From: Streptococcus chenjunshii
GTDB lineage: Bacteria > Bacillota > Bacilli > Lactobacillales > Streptococcaceae
Length of the DNA: 64,000 nt
Direction of reading: 5' to 3'
Assembly: GCF_003086355.1 (NCBI RefSeq)
Contig: NZ_CP031733.1
Span: forward strand, 1,984,001 to 2,048,000
The translations under genes were made by a program, and so were the position numbers. Shown here one piece after another: positions 44,732 through 54,141 of this stretch. The notes beneath the pieces are model-generated. The model saw nothing but the letters and a program-made list of their open reading frames with translations. It searched no databases and had not been told where the DNA came from. The stretch's first letter is position 1. Each line of letters begins with the position of its first letter.

Positions 44732-45688
44732 TTAAATATAGTGACGACTAGCACGGTCATGCGGCAAATCCCAAATGCTTAAATCGGGACCTTTGGGTAA
44801 AATTTGATGGGGATTATCGATAGCACTTAAGTGATAGTGTTTTTTGATATGGTCAAAATTGGTTGTCTCTTTAAAAGCTTCTTGCTGATAAAGGTCACGC
44901 GCATAGCCCCAAAGATTCGAAAAATCAATTAAACGATTGCGATTACAGCGAAAACCATTATAGTAGGCAATATCAAAACGTACCAGAGACACGTAAAGCC
45001 GAATATCAGAATCCGTTACCTGCTCACCGAGCAGATATCGACTGTGTGCTAATCTTTCTTCTAATTCATCCAACCGTTGAAATAAGTTATCATAGGCTTC
45101 TTCATAAGCTTTTTGACTCGTAGCAAAGCCTGCTTTGTAAACACCATTGTTAATATCATGAAAAATAATGTCATTCAAAATATCAATATCATCACGTAAT
45201 TCCTCTGGATAAAGGTCAGGAGCATTATCGCTATGAAATGGTGCCCAATCCGTTTCCCAAATTTTCAACAGATGATAAAAGTCGTTATTAACGACTTTTT
45301 CTGTCTGTAAATCTACCACGGCTGGAACAGTAAAGCGCCCTTGATAAGAAGAATCAGTTTTTAAATACAATTCGCTTAAATAATGGACACCCAGAACAGG
45401 GTCTGTTTTATTTTCGCCCAAACTGAACTCCCAATCTGTTCGATTAACACCTACAGGGCGAATAGGATTAACGACACCTACGCTAATAACATTTTCCAGC
45501 CCTAATAGTTTTAAAGCAATTAACTGTCTATGTGCCCAAGGACAAGCATACGAAACGATTAACCTATAACGGTTCTTCTCAACAGGTAACTGCCCCTCTT
45601 CTTTTCCAAAAGGAGTTGTAAATCTTGTTTTTTGGCGTTTAAAATGTCCTGAATTATCTACTTCTTTGCTAACAAACTCTGTCGTCAT
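44732..45688 (-). CDS. GST-Xi-like protein with CPWA site (paralogue 2)
   Basis: 318 residues. The canonical Xi-class site is C49-P-W-A in SYACPWAHR. VPAVVDLQTEKVVNNDFYHLL, DNAPDLYPEELRDDIDILN and WGYARDLYQQ match paralogue 1. Xi-class enzymes reduce glutathionyl-hydroquinones. The start overlaps the upstream 48-residue ORF by four bases (ATGA), so it is coupled to the binding-protein/GNAT operon. The best candidate for a fully active glutathione-dependent reductase here. Confidence 0.88.
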   Translation of the reverse strand: MTTEFVSKEVDNSGHFKRQKTRFTTPFGKEEGQLPVEKNRYRLIVSYACPWAHRQLIALKLLGLENVISVGVVNPIRPVGVNRTDWEFSLGENKTDPVLGVHYLSELYLKTDSSYQGRFTVPAVVDLQTEKVVNNDFYHLLKIWETDWAPFHSDNAPDLYPEELRDDIDILNDIIFHDINNGVYKAGFATSQKAYEEAYDNLFQRLDELEERLAHSRYLLGEQVTDSDIRLYVSLVRFDIAYYNGFRCNRNRLIDFSNLWGYARDLYQQEAFKETTNFDHIKKHYHLSAIDNPHQILPKGPDLSIWDLPHDRASRHYI

Positions 45689-45831
45689 AGCCCTTCCCTG
45701 CTTTCTGTTTCTTCTAAAAATAGAAATGAAATATCTTCTAAATATCCATTTGCCTGCAGGCTTGTTAAGCGATATATCATTGAACGCGCATCATCTTCGT
45801 AGATCAAAAGGGATTTTAAAAATTTTTTCAT
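45685..45831 (-). CDS. 48-residue ORF coupled between GNAT and GST
   Basis: ATG at 45831, one base after the GNAT stop codon, with AAGG about 11 bases upstream; its stop overlaps the GST start (ATGA). The product begins MKKFLKSLLIYEDDARSM and ends FLFLEETESREGL; no membrane segment or known family is apparent. Tight overlaps on both sides suggest a translated gene rather than chance, but I do not recognise it. Confidence 0.6.
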   Translation of the reverse strand: MKKFLKSLLIYEDDARSMIYRLTSLQANGYLEDISFLFLEETESREGL

Positions 45832-45832
45832 G

Positions 45833-46318
45833 CTAATACCGTCCTTTCTCACTATCAAAACGATATTTTTCCGGTAAAAAGAACCCTTCATCTTCCATCC
45901 ATTGCAAACTTTCAGGTGTTCCATGTCCAAAATAAGCAAAAGCTGTTTTGCTCCGCCTGAAGCCGTATTTCTCATATAAAGTCAGTGTTTGCGGATGTGT
46001 ATAGAGGATAATATTAATTCCTTTCATTTTTTCCAACAGAGTTGTTATAATTGTATGCCCAATATGCTGACCTTGGTAGTCCGCATTAACAGCGACATTA
46101 TAAATTGCTCCTTGTGAAACAAAATCGGTCAAAGCACGTCCAACCCCAATCACTTTATTTCTATCCTTAATATAAACAGTGATATCGCTGTTACGGAAAG
46201 ACTTTTCAGTTTGCTTCACATCTGTATTGCTAGCAAGCCCTGCTGAATGCAAAACATCAGCAACCTGTTGAAAATCCACCTTATCCGAATCTGTTTCAAT
46301 TGTATATTTAAAAGTCAT
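45833..46318 (-). CDS. GNAT-family N-acetyltransferase
   Basis: 161 residues with a GNAT core: VIGVGRALTDFVSQGAIYNVAVNADYQGQHIGH includes the acetyl-CoA loop, followed by LYEKYGFRRSKTAF. In Bacillus, related GNATs (SnaA, SnaB) acetylate S-modified cysteines in operons with cystine-type transporters and M20D deacetylases. Gene context here is similar, so a substituted amino acid is a reasonable substrate guess. It follows the binding-protein gene by nine bases. Confidence 0.88.
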   Translation of the reverse strand: MTFKYTIETDSDKVDFQQVADVLHSAGLASNTDVKQTEKSFRNSDITVYIKDRNKVIGVGRALTDFVSQGAIYNVAVNADYQGQHIGHTIITTLLEKMKGINIILYTHPQTLTLYEKYGFRRSKTAFAYFGHGTPESLQWMEDEGFFLPEKYRFDSEKGRY

Positions 46319-46327
46319 AACAATCTC

Positions 46328-47182
46328 CTAGTTATCATAAGTTGGTGAATAATCTTCATCAAAATACTTTTCGTTAATCTGTTTAGAAGTTCCGTCTTCA
46401 ACGATTTCTTTAAGCGCAGTATTAATATCCTCTGCTAGTTGCGTTTCTTCTTTTCCGACCACAAAATAACTGTATGGTTCAGACATTAAGGCTGTTGACA
46501 AATCTCCGCTAATCGTTTTACCCGTTAAATCCAAATTATATTCTTTTTGATAGTATTCGAACATCGGTTTATCCATAACGAGAAAATCATATTTACCACT
46601 TTCAACTCCCTCAAGCTGTGATTTTAAATCCTCAGAAGAATAATTGAGTTCAATCGTACTATCTGGGTTCGCTTTATTATATTCTTCAATTGCTGTCGTT
46701 GAATTTACACCTGATGACCCAACTGTCGATAAACCAGCTAAATCCGACCATTCATCAGCCGCTTTAGTTTTATCACTACCGTTTTTAAAAATAACGACGT
46801 AAGCATTTTTAAAAATTGGATCTGTAAAAAGATAATTCTTTTCACGTTCTTCATTTTTAGCTAAATTATTCACTGCAATGTGATAGCGCCCAGAGGTTAG
46901 ACCCGAAAATATAGATGAGAATTCAACTTTGACGATTTTTAGTTTGTACTGAGGTAGCTTTTCAAAAACAGCTTTGATTAATTCAATATTTTGTCCAGTT
47001 AGTTCACCATCTTCCTCGTAAGTAAATGGTTTGGGTGACCCACTTGTTGCCGCAACAACTATATTTTTTTCACTAGAGTCGGACTTGGTTTCACCAGTCT
47101 TTTTAGTCAGTTTATTAAAAATCAATACCCCCACTAATACCACTGCGATAATAGAAACAACCCATTTTACTTTTTTCTTCAT
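46328..47182 (-). CDS. Family-3 amino-acid ABC solute-binding protein
   Basis: 284 residues. An N-terminal membrane segment (VSIIAVVLVGVLIF) lacks a lipobox Cys, so the protein is probably anchored by an uncleaved signal. The binding domain has PFTYEEDGELTGQNIELIKAVF, NNLAKNEEREKNYLFTDPIF and an AEDINTALKEIVEDGT C-terminal segment, as in polar amino acid or cystine binders. No matching permease or ATPase gene is next to it. It may feed a distant transporter. ATGs at 47188 and 47182 are both possible. Confidence 0.88.
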   Translation of the reverse strand: MKKKVKWVVSIIAVVLVGVLIFNKLTKKTGETKSDSSEKNIVVAATSGSPKPFTYEEDGELTGQNIELIKAVFEKLPQYKLKIVKVEFSSIFSGLTSGRYHIAVNNLAKNEEREKNYLFTDPIFKNAYVVIFKNGSDKTKAADEWSDLAGLSTVGSSGVNSTTAIEEYNKANPDSTIELNYSSEDLKSQLEGVESGKYDFLVMDKPMFEYYQKEYNLDLTGKTISGDLSTALMSEPYSYFVVGKEETQLAEDINTALKEIVEDGTSKQINEKYFDEDYSPTYDN

Positions 47183-47214
47183 TGTCATTCCCCCTAAAAG
47201 TTTTATTAAGTACA

Positions 47215-47273
47215 ACTATCTTACCACCACCTCATAAGTCTGCATAATCTATCTTTTTTATAGCTATTCATAA
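47215..47273 (-). promoter_or_regulatory. Island promoter A (binding protein operon)
   Basis: Minus strand: TTATG-N6-TATAA dyad (47273-47258), 11 bases, TATGCAG (47246-47240), 13 bases, TGGTAAGATAGT (47226-47215; TAAGAT as -10). The same three blocks at the same spacing lie before the amidohydrolase gene. No good -35 is present, which fits an activator. The region also lies upstream of divergent pepV. Confidence 0.7.
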
Positions 47274-47354
47274 TTTTTTTTAATAGCTCAAAGACTGGTC
47301 TTCTTCTTATTTTTAAGGTAATATGATAAAAAATTATTAGGAGGTCAATCGCTT

Positions 47355-48755
47355 ATGATAAATTGGGCAAAAGTTATCAAACCCTATAAAGAAGAACTGC
47401 TAACAGATTTAGATGGTCTGCTCCGCATTCCTTCCGTCAAAAATTTAAAAACGGCTTCGGCTGATGCTCCCTTTGGAACTTCTATTCAAGAGGCTTTAGA
47501 CTATATTCTAGAGCTGGGCAAGCGTGACGGCTTTACAGCCAAAGATGTTGATCACTATGCAGGTCATTTAGAGATTGGACAGGGAGATAAATTACTGGGG
47601 ATTCTCAGTCATCTGGATGTTGTTCCCGCCGACCCTAGTCAGTGGGAGACCAATCCTTTTATTCCTACTGTTAAGAATGATCGGCTATATGCCCGGGGAG
47701 CTTTAGATGATAAAGGTCCCGCACTGTTGGCTTACTATGCCGTAAAAATACTTAAAGATCTAGGAGTGACATGGAATCAACGCATTCGACTCATCTATGG
47801 TACTGACGAAGAAAATGATTGGAAAGGTGTTCACTATTATTTTACTAAAGAAGAAATGCCTAACTATGGAATTGTTCCTGACGGCATCTTCCCTCTGATT
47901 TATGCAGAAAAAGGTGTTATTTCTATTGATTTAACTAAGGACCTTCATTCCGAAAACTTAGTAGAGTTCAAAAGCGGCTCCGCCTACAATGTGGTTCCTG
48001 ATTTTGCCAGTGCCAAATTAGTTTATCACGCAGACTTAGAAAATGATTTCTCTGCCTTCCTGGAACAATACGGACTCAAAGGACATTTTGCAAAAACTGA
48101 GGACTATCAACATCTGAAGATATTTGGTTATTCTGCACATGCCGCTAGTCCCTCTGGCGGAACCAATGCGGTGCTTCATCTCACCCATTTCTTGACAAAC
48201 TTAACTTGGGACGAGTCCGCAAACAATTTTTTAAAATTTATCAATCACTATCTCTTTGATGACTTTACAGGTCAGTCTTTTGGTATAGATTTTAACGATA
48301 ACGAGTTGGGTAATGTGACTATTAACACAGCTTTTGTGACCATTGAGAAAGGCAAGGCTAAAATCGGGCTCAATCTGCGTTATCCAGCTAGTTATGATTT
48401 TGAGATACATTATCAAAAATTAAGTCAAGTAGCTAAACAGCACAATATAGCTACTACTGTCATCTCACATAAGTTACCTAGTTACTCTAATATTGACGAT
48501 CCTGAAACAAAGATCCTCCTAGAAACCTATCGTAAACACACAAGTGACCAAACACCACCACTAGCGATTGGTGGTATTACATACGGTCGTATTTTTGAAC
48601 GGGGTATTACCTTTGGGCCAGTTTTTCTGGGTAAACCAGCAACGCTGCACCAACCTAACGAGTATATCGAACTTGACGACCTCTTTAAAGGGCTAGAAAT
48701 TTATTTAGATGCCCTTTATCAAATTGCTACTGCTGAAGGTCAGACAGCCGATTAA
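47355..48755 (+). CDS. pepV: PepV-type (M20) dipeptidase
   Basis: 466 residues. M20 metallopeptidase motifs: LSHLDVVPADPSQW and ARGALDDKGPALL hold metal ligands, YGTDEENDWKG the catalytic Glu, and PDGIFPLIYAEKG follows. PepV splits a wide range of dipeptides, including those with D- or beta-amino acids in some species; here it could take Cys-Gly from glutathione. AGGAGG precedes the ATG. It is divergent from the binding-protein operon. Confidence 0.9.
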   Translation: MINWAKVIKPYKEELLTDLDGLLRIPSVKNLKTASADAPFGTSIQEALDYILELGKRDGFTAKDVDHYAGHLEIGQGDKLLGILSHLDVVPADPSQWETNPFIPTVKNDRLYARGALDDKGPALLAYYAVKILKDLGVTWNQRIRLIYGTDEENDWKGVHYYFTKEEMPNYGIVPDGIFPLIYAEKGVISIDLTKDLHSENLVEFKSGSAYNVVPDFASAKLVYHADLENDFSAFLEQYGLKGHFAKTEDYQHLKIFGYSAHAASPSGGTNAVLHLTHFLTNLTWDESANNFLKFINHYLFDDFTGQSFGIDFNDNELGNVTINTAFVTIEKGKAKIGLNLRYPASYDFEIHYQKLSQVAKQHNIATTVISHKLPSYSNIDDPETKILLETYRKHTSDQTPPLAIGGITYGRIFERGITFGPVFLGKPATLHQPNEYIELDDLFKGLEIYLDALYQIATAEGQTAD

Positions 48756-48915
48756 AACCTAAAAGAAGCTTATATTGGGCTTCTTTCGTCTATTATGAGA
48801 AAACCTTCGCTACCTTTTGGGACCATGAAAAATAAGGTGATAGGGGTTACGATCCTCTAACAAAGATAGAAAAGCGGTTTCTTTTCCGTCACAATATCAA
48901 TGCTATCGGCAATCT

Positions 48916-49738
48916 CTAGCAACTGAAAAGTTTGGTTACATAAGTTTTGAGGTGTTCGTAATCAAAACTTTTAGCAAAGTTGATCTTGCTTAAATAGTAA
49001 TCAATGTGAGCAAAGCGCAACAAAGTCTGATAGAGCAATTTATCATCTTTTGATACCTAATCGCCAAGTAAGGACTCCCCCAAACGTTGATCGATGAGCT
49101 CAAAAGCATCTGAAATCTGATGAAATCAGCGGTCTAAGTCTGTTTGAAAAATTGCTTGACCTGCTAGTTTAATGGGAATGATGAGGTAATCCTGCAAAAA
49201 CTGAATTTCGACTTGAACATTGCGATGCGCATAAATCAGGCGTTGCTCGTCTTGTGTCAAAAAAATAAATGTCGGATTATTGGACAAATGCTCTCAACCA
49301 GCAGGTTTCAAAAAATCACGATTATCCGGTCCTGTTCCAAGCAGACCATAGACATTTCCTTGTCTAGCTCGCATGTGTGGTGACAGTTGACCGTCCAACA
49401 AAATCAGAATCACCCTTTAGGTAAGCATCGTCAAGATAATGAATTTTCAGAACAGAATCCAGCTTACTGACATCTTCACTAAAAAACCAGCCACGCGGAT
49501 CACGCAATACACCACACTCTCCAATACTAATAACACGATCAAGATCCAATAATTTCAAGATAACCACAGCTTTGTTAGAATGTGGGCAACCAGGCATCCA
49601 AATTAGATGGTAACAATTGGCTTCCACTGGCAATTGACCCACACCGTCACCAAATTTTTTATCGAAGACAAATCTGCTGTTCAACTTTGCCTGGTTCTTT
49701 ATTAATTTGATGCTTAAAAATTTGTTCGAAAAGCGCAA
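48916..49738 (-). pseudogene. Broken GST-Xi-like gene (paralogue 3)
   Basis: The intact first 124 codons carry the thioredoxin-fold part with C-P-H-S in MPGCPHSNKA and VGQLPVEANCYHLIWMPG. After SDFVGRST the frame ends; downstream minus-strand frames still show GTGPDNRDFLKP, IPIKLAGQAIFQTDLDR, ALIDQRLGESLLGD-like and RFAHIDYYLSK pieces of the helical domain with frameshifts and stops. A degraded third copy, at the end of the C26 operon. Confidence 0.75.
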
Positions 49739-49820
49739 TAAATTGAAATGGTTTGATGTAACTCATAAAGTAGATTCCTTTTCTAAAATTCTCAAAGCAA
49801 GAACTTTTGAAACAGTAATA

Positions 49821-50525
49821 CTAAACTTGTTTAGCGGCTTTAGCTTTTTCAACCAAATCATCAAACAGCGATTGGTCACTTACCGATTGGTCAATAAGAA
49901 ATTCTGGATGCCATTGGACAGCTAATAAAGGATAATTAGGAAGTTCAACTGCTTCAATCGTCCCATCTCGTGGATCACGCGCTGTAACAACTAAATTTTG
50001 TCCCAGTTTGTCTAAGGATTGATGATGTACTGAATTGACAGATGCGCCAGAGGTAAATAGGCGCGATAGGTCACTGCCTTCTACCGCTTCTATCTGGTGG
50101 GCAAGCTGCAATGGTGAACCTAGTGCATGGCTGGAAATTTCTTGGTTAAGTGTTCCTCCTAAAGCAACATTTAGGAGCTGCATCCCACGACAAACTGCCA
50201 GAATAGGCTTCCGTTGTGCCAAAGCTTCTTTTATCAAGGCCAATTCAAAACGATCACGGTTAATGTCATAATCATTTTTTTCCGTCTGACGTTCTTGACC
50301 ATAAAAACTTGGATGAACATCCTGCCCACCCGTCAGCAGCAAAGCATCAATAGCAGTCATGTAATCTTTAGCTTCGTCTTCCGTACTGACTGGCAAATAA
50401 ACGGGTAAACCGTCTGCTTTTTTTACACCGTCAGCAAAATTACGAGATGACGAAAGATGTATGATTGGTAAATCAGGTACCACTGGTTTTTCATTTGCTG
50501 AAATGCCAATAAGAACTTTAGGCAT
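49821..50525 (-). CDS. Gamma-glutamyl hydrolase-type (C26) protein
   Basis: 234 residues of the class-I glutamine-amidotransferase fold. The nucleophile is C112 in LAVCRGMQLLN; H206 and E208 lie in VQWHPEF, completing the triad. LLLTGGQDVHPSFYG is typical of PuuD-like gamma-glutamyl hydrolases, which act on gamma-Glu-GABA or other gamma-glutamyl compounds. It overlaps the ABC ATPase gene by eight bases, tying gamma-glutamyl hydrolysis to peptide uptake. Confidence 0.88.
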   Translation of the reverse strand: MPKVLIGISANEKPVVPDLPIIHLSSSRNFADGVKKADGLPVYLPVSTEDEAKDYMTAIDALLLTGGQDVHPSFYGQERQTEKNDYDINRDRFELALIKEALAQRKPILAVCRGMQLLNVALGGTLNQEISSHALGSPLQLAHQIEAVEGSDLSRLFTSGASVNSVHHQSLDKLGQNLVVTARDPRDGTIEAVELPNYPLLAVQWHPEFLIDQSVSDQSLFDDLVEKAKAAKQV

Positions 50526-51426
50526 GACTGGCCTCCTTATCTACACGAACAAAGTGGTCCTCACCAAACTGCTGCCATTCATAATCATCAGACAAATCAA
50601 ATTTCTGGATAGAATCGTCTATTTGTAATAGCTTTTCTTTAGCTAATCTAGGATCTAGTTCGGGTTTTGCTGCTAATAAGTATTTGGTGTAGGGATGTTG
50701 AGGATGATTAAAGAGATGTTCAGCAGGCGCAATTTCCACCAGTTTTCCACGATAGAGTACTGCAATACGGTCTGAAATATGACGAACAACAGACAAATCG
50801 TGTGAAATGAACAAGTAAGATAAATTTAATTCTGCTTGTAAATCTTTGAGCAAATTTAAAATTTGTGACTGAATAGACACGTCAAGAGCTGAGGTTGGCT
50901 CATCACAGACGATAAAGTCAGGATGATTAACCACTGCTCGTGCAATACCAATTCTCTGACGCTGACCACCTGAAAATTCACGTGGTAATTTTTGCACAGT
51001 CTCCCCCTCAATACCAACTAACCTTAGAATAGCAACTGCTTTTTCTCTTGCTTCTTCTTTGCGCAGTCCCAGTAATGGTTCTTGAACCAGCTCCAGCGCA
51101 GTCATTCGCGGATTGAGAGCAGAGTATGGATCTTGAAAAATAATTTGCAGCTGGCTGGCTATCTGACGTTTTTCTTTGGCTGACAAATCATGAATACTCT
51201 TCCTTTCAAAAAAAACTTGACCATTATCAATGCTTTCTAACCCTAAAATAATGCGCCCCAAAGTGGTCTTCCCAGAGCCTGATTCTCCAACCAAACCTAG
51301 GGTCTCACCTTTGCGAATAGAAAGACTGAGATTGTCGACAGCAGTCACCGAAATCTTATCTCGCTGTCGTTTTCCACTTTTAAAAACCTTGCTAACTCCT
51401 TGCAACTCAATAATATTTTCAACCAT
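50518..51426 (-). CDS. Peptide ABC transporter ATP-binding protein (OppF-like)
   Basis: 302 residues. Walker A is GLVGESGSGKTTLG, the signature EFSGGQRQRIGIARA, and Walker B VCDEPTSALD; the C-terminal ~50 residues form the oligopeptide/dipeptide-family extension (YTKYLLAAKPELDP). It powers import with the OppD-like partner. It starts one base after that gene's stop. Confidence 0.92.
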   Translation of the reverse strand: MVENIIELQGVSKVFKSGKRQRDKISVTAVDNLSLSIRKGETLGLVGESGSGKTTLGRIILGLESIDNGQVFFERKSIHDLSAKEKRQIASQLQIIFQDPYSALNPRMTALELVQEPLLGLRKEEAREKAVAILRLVGIEGETVQKLPREFSGGQRQRIGIARAVVNHPDFIVCDEPTSALDVSIQSQILNLLKDLQAELNLSYLFISHDLSVVRHISDRIAVLYRGKLVEIAPAEHLFNHPQHPYTKYLLAAKPELDPRLAKEKLLQIDDSIQKFDLSDDYEWQQFGEDHFVRVDKEASHA

Positions 51427-51427
51427 A

Positions 51428-52291
51428 TCATTCCTCTTCTAAGTAGCGATGTGTCTCATTGACCTCTATAAAGGACCAAGTTTTGTTGTCTTGTTCATCA
51501 TTATAGACCACTTGATCGTCACTATCTAGGTCTGCTGCTTTCAACAATTTTTTCGTATAAGTATGCTGCGGCGAATAGAAAATATCTTCCACAGTTCCTT
51601 CTTCCACCACACGCCCTTGGTACATCACCTTGACATAATCGCACATACCAGCAATAACACCAAAATCATGGCTAACTAAAATAATAGATAAATTAGTATC
51701 CGACGGTAGTTTTTTGAGTAAACTAAGAATTTGAGCTTGGATGGTTACGTCCAGCGCTGTTGTGGGTTCATCTGCAATCAATAATTCTGGTTTCGCCATT
51801 AAAGCCATAGCGATCATAATCCGTTGACGCATCCCTCCAGATAATTCAAATGGATACTGATTCAAACGTTTTTTAGGTTCCGTGATCCCGACTTTAGTCA
51901 AAATAGTTACTGCTAATTTTTCAGCATCTTCATCGCTGATCTCGTCGTCGTTTCTAAAAATAATCTCTGCTAGATGGTAAGAAATCTTGCGCAGGGGATT
52001 AAGCGAAGTCATCGGATCCTGAAAAATCATGGCAATAGGAAGTTGGGTAGCATCTGTACCTGTCTCACCTTGGAAAGTAAAAGTTTCAAACTGTGAGTCG
52101 ATTTTTTCTGGCAAGATACCCATGATTGATTTCATAGAAATACTTTTACCTGAACCTGATTCGCCAATAATACCGACAATAGAACCTTTAGGAACTTGAA
52201 AATCAATGCCCTTAACTAGCTGAAGATTCTCATGCCCTCTCTGATGGTACGTTACCGTCAGACCTTTTACATCTACAATGGCCTCTGTCAT
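51428..52291 (-). CDS. Peptide ABC transporter ATP-binding protein (OppD-like)
   Basis: 287 residues. Walker A GIIGESGSGKSISMKS, signature ELSGGMRQRIMIAMALM and Walker B IADEPTTALD are present, with the C-terminal SPQHTYTKKLLKAADLDS region. The ATG at 52291 (MTEAIVDVKGLTV) is preferred to a frame opening in oppC. Second ATPase of the heterodimer. Confidence 0.92.
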   Translation of the reverse strand: MTEAIVDVKGLTVTYHQRGHENLQLVKGIDFQVPKGSIVGIIGESGSGKSISMKSIMGILPEKIDSQFETFTFQGETGTDATQLPIAMIFQDPMTSLNPLRKISYHLAEIIFRNDDEISDEDAEKLAVTILTKVGITEPKKRLNQYPFELSGGMRQRIMIAMALMAKPELLIADEPTTALDVTIQAQILSLLKKLPSDTNLSIILVSHDFGVIAGMCDYVKVMYQGRVVEEGTVEDIFYSPQHTYTKKLLKAADLDSDDQVVYNDEQDNKTWSFIEVNETHRYLEEE

Positions 52292-52292
52292 C

Positions 52293-53126
52293 TTATACCT
52301 CCCTTTGAATATATGATTTGAAAACTTCACTTAAATTGTTAATGGAATAAATGGTCAATAATACAAATAACCCTGGTAAAATCGCCATATATGGTGCACG
52401 CTGTAAGCTACTTTGTGCATTTTGGAGCAAACTCCCCCAAGATGACATAGGGTGCTGAATTCCCATTCCCAAGAAAGATAAAGCCGATTCCGTCATAATG
52501 GCGCTCGATATACTGTTAGTCGCTGCTACAATCAATGTTGGTAAGATATTTGGAATAATATGACGTAAAATAATCTTTGTTCTACTCTCGCCGATAAATT
52601 CACTATAAACCACATATTCTCGATTTTTAACCGAAAGTATTTCAGCACGGATAAGACGAGAAATCCCCATCCATGAAAAGCCACCAATAACAATAATAAT
52701 CGTGGTTAAACTAGGTCGTAAAAAGACACTCAAAACAATGACCAGAACCAACCAAGGAATTGATGAGAGAATTTCAACTAGACGCATGAGAATATTGTCC
52801 ACCCAACCGCCAAAATAGCCAGACAGCACACCAACTAAGGTTCCAATAAAAGTTGATGCCAGCATAGCTGATATGGCAACAATGAGTGAAACGCGTCCTC
52901 CGTAGATAACGCGAATAAAGTAATCACGTCCCAAATCATCCGTCCCAAACCAATGTGATAAACTAGGACCTTGCCAAACATTTGTCACATCTGTTGCCGT
53001 CGGGCTGAATGGAAATAGCGGTGCAGCAACAGACAGAATAATCAAAAACAAAAGAAAAAAGAAAGAGAAAGCATTAAGACGCGAAGAGAGAATCGCTCGC
53101 CAAATTTTAGCAAGTTGTATTTTCAT
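52293..53126 (-). CDS. Peptide ABC transporter permease (OppC-like)
   Basis: 277 residues with about six membrane segments. The N-terminal FSFFFLLFLIILSVAAPLF and HWFGTDDLGRDYFIRVIYG are typical of OppC/DppC; the EAA-like cytoplasmic loop includes FIGESRTKIILRHIIPNILPT. It overlaps the OppB-like gene by four bases. Confidence 0.92.
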   Translation of the reverse strand: MKIQLAKIWRAILSSRLNAFSFFFLLFLIILSVAAPLFPFSPTATDVTNVWQGPSLSHWFGTDDLGRDYFIRVIYGGRVSLIVAISAMLASTFIGTLVGVLSGYFGGWVDNILMRLVEILSSIPWLVLVIVLSVFLRPSLTTIIIVIGGFSWMGISRLIRAEILSVKNREYVVYSEFIGESRTKIILRHIIPNILPTLIVAATNSISSAIMTESALSFLGMGIQHPMSSWGSLLQNAQSSLQRAPYMAILPGLFVLLTIYSINNLSEVFKSYIQREV

Positions 53127-54082
53127 TTGGCACCAGCCTTTCTAATACGAGGATCGACGACAAAATAAAGAATATCAGATAAAAGATTACCTGAAATAAC
53201 CAAGTTTGATGAAATCAGCAAAACGGCCATGATGATAGGGTAATCAAGATTGCTAGTGGCGCTAGTCAAATAAGTTCCAATACCAGGCCATCCATAAATA
53301 TTTTCTGTAATAATGGCACCAGTTACAAACATCGGTAAAGCCTGTCCAATGCGTGTCACAATGGGAATCCAAATATTCCGCAAAACATGATGACTAAAAA
53401 TCTCTGACTGATTAGCATGAAAAGCTCGCTGAACTGTCACATAATCTTCTCCAACCTGTTCAATTGCTGACGAGCGAATATAACGCAGTAATTCTGGAAA
53501 ATAGGCAATAATCAAAGTTAGATAAGGTAAAATAAGATGCTTGAGTAAATCTAACATATTCCCTTCTTGTCCACTTGAATGCATGCCAGTAATAGGTAAC
53601 CAATTGAGCTTATAGCCAAATAGATATATCAAAAGCATCCCAAACCAGAAAGTAGGCGTTCCCATACCGATTGAAGCAAACGCATTGACAAATTTATCCC
53701 AGAAATGTCCTTTATTAGCAGCCGCAACCAATCCTAAGATACTAGCTAAAACGAGAGAAGTCACATAGGCTGGTACGACAATCATCAACGTATTTGGAAT
53801 TTTAACTGCCAATTCTGACGAAATATTTGACTGTGTAATCAAAGAATTTCCAAAGTCTCCTCGCAATACGTTGAGTAGCCAATGCACATATTGAACCAAG
53901 AAAGGATCATTGAGACCATTTTTCTCACGTAATAAATCAATTTGCTCTTGTGTCATGTTAGGTGTTGTTAGTGTATCCACGACATCAAAGGGAGCAATCT
54001 GAATTAAGGCAAAGACAATAAAGGAAATAATAAGCAACAGGGGAATTGCCTGTAACAGTCGTTTACCAATGTATTTCCACAT
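53123..54082 (-). CDS. Peptide ABC transporter permease (OppB-like)
   Basis: 319 residues. The start MWKYIGKRLLQAIPLLLIIS and the segment NPFLVQY-like NDPFLVQYVHWLLNVLRGDFG fit OppB/DppB; the cytoplasmic loop has RAFHANQSEIFSHHVLRN. I chose the ATG at 54082; the 28 codons upstream run through the oppA tail spacer. Confidence 0.92.
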   Translation of the reverse strand: MWKYIGKRLLQAIPLLLIISFIVFALIQIAPFDVVDTLTTPNMTQEQIDLLREKNGLNDPFLVQYVHWLLNVLRGDFGNSLITQSNISSELAVKIPNTLMIVVPAYVTSLVLASILGLVAAANKGHFWDKFVNAFASIGMGTPTFWFGMLLIYLFGYKLNWLPITGMHSSGQEGNMLDLLKHLILPYLTLIIAYFPELLRYIRSSAIEQVGEDYVTVQRAFHANQSEIFSHHVLRNIWIPIVTRIGQALPMFVTGAIITENIYGWPGIGTYLTSATSNLDYPIIMAVLLISSNLVISGNLLSDILYFVVDPRIRKAGAK

Positions 54083-54141
54083 AGTTTTTCTCCTATTATC
54101 CAAAAGGCTGAGAACAGCTCTATTCCCAGCCCAACTATCAA

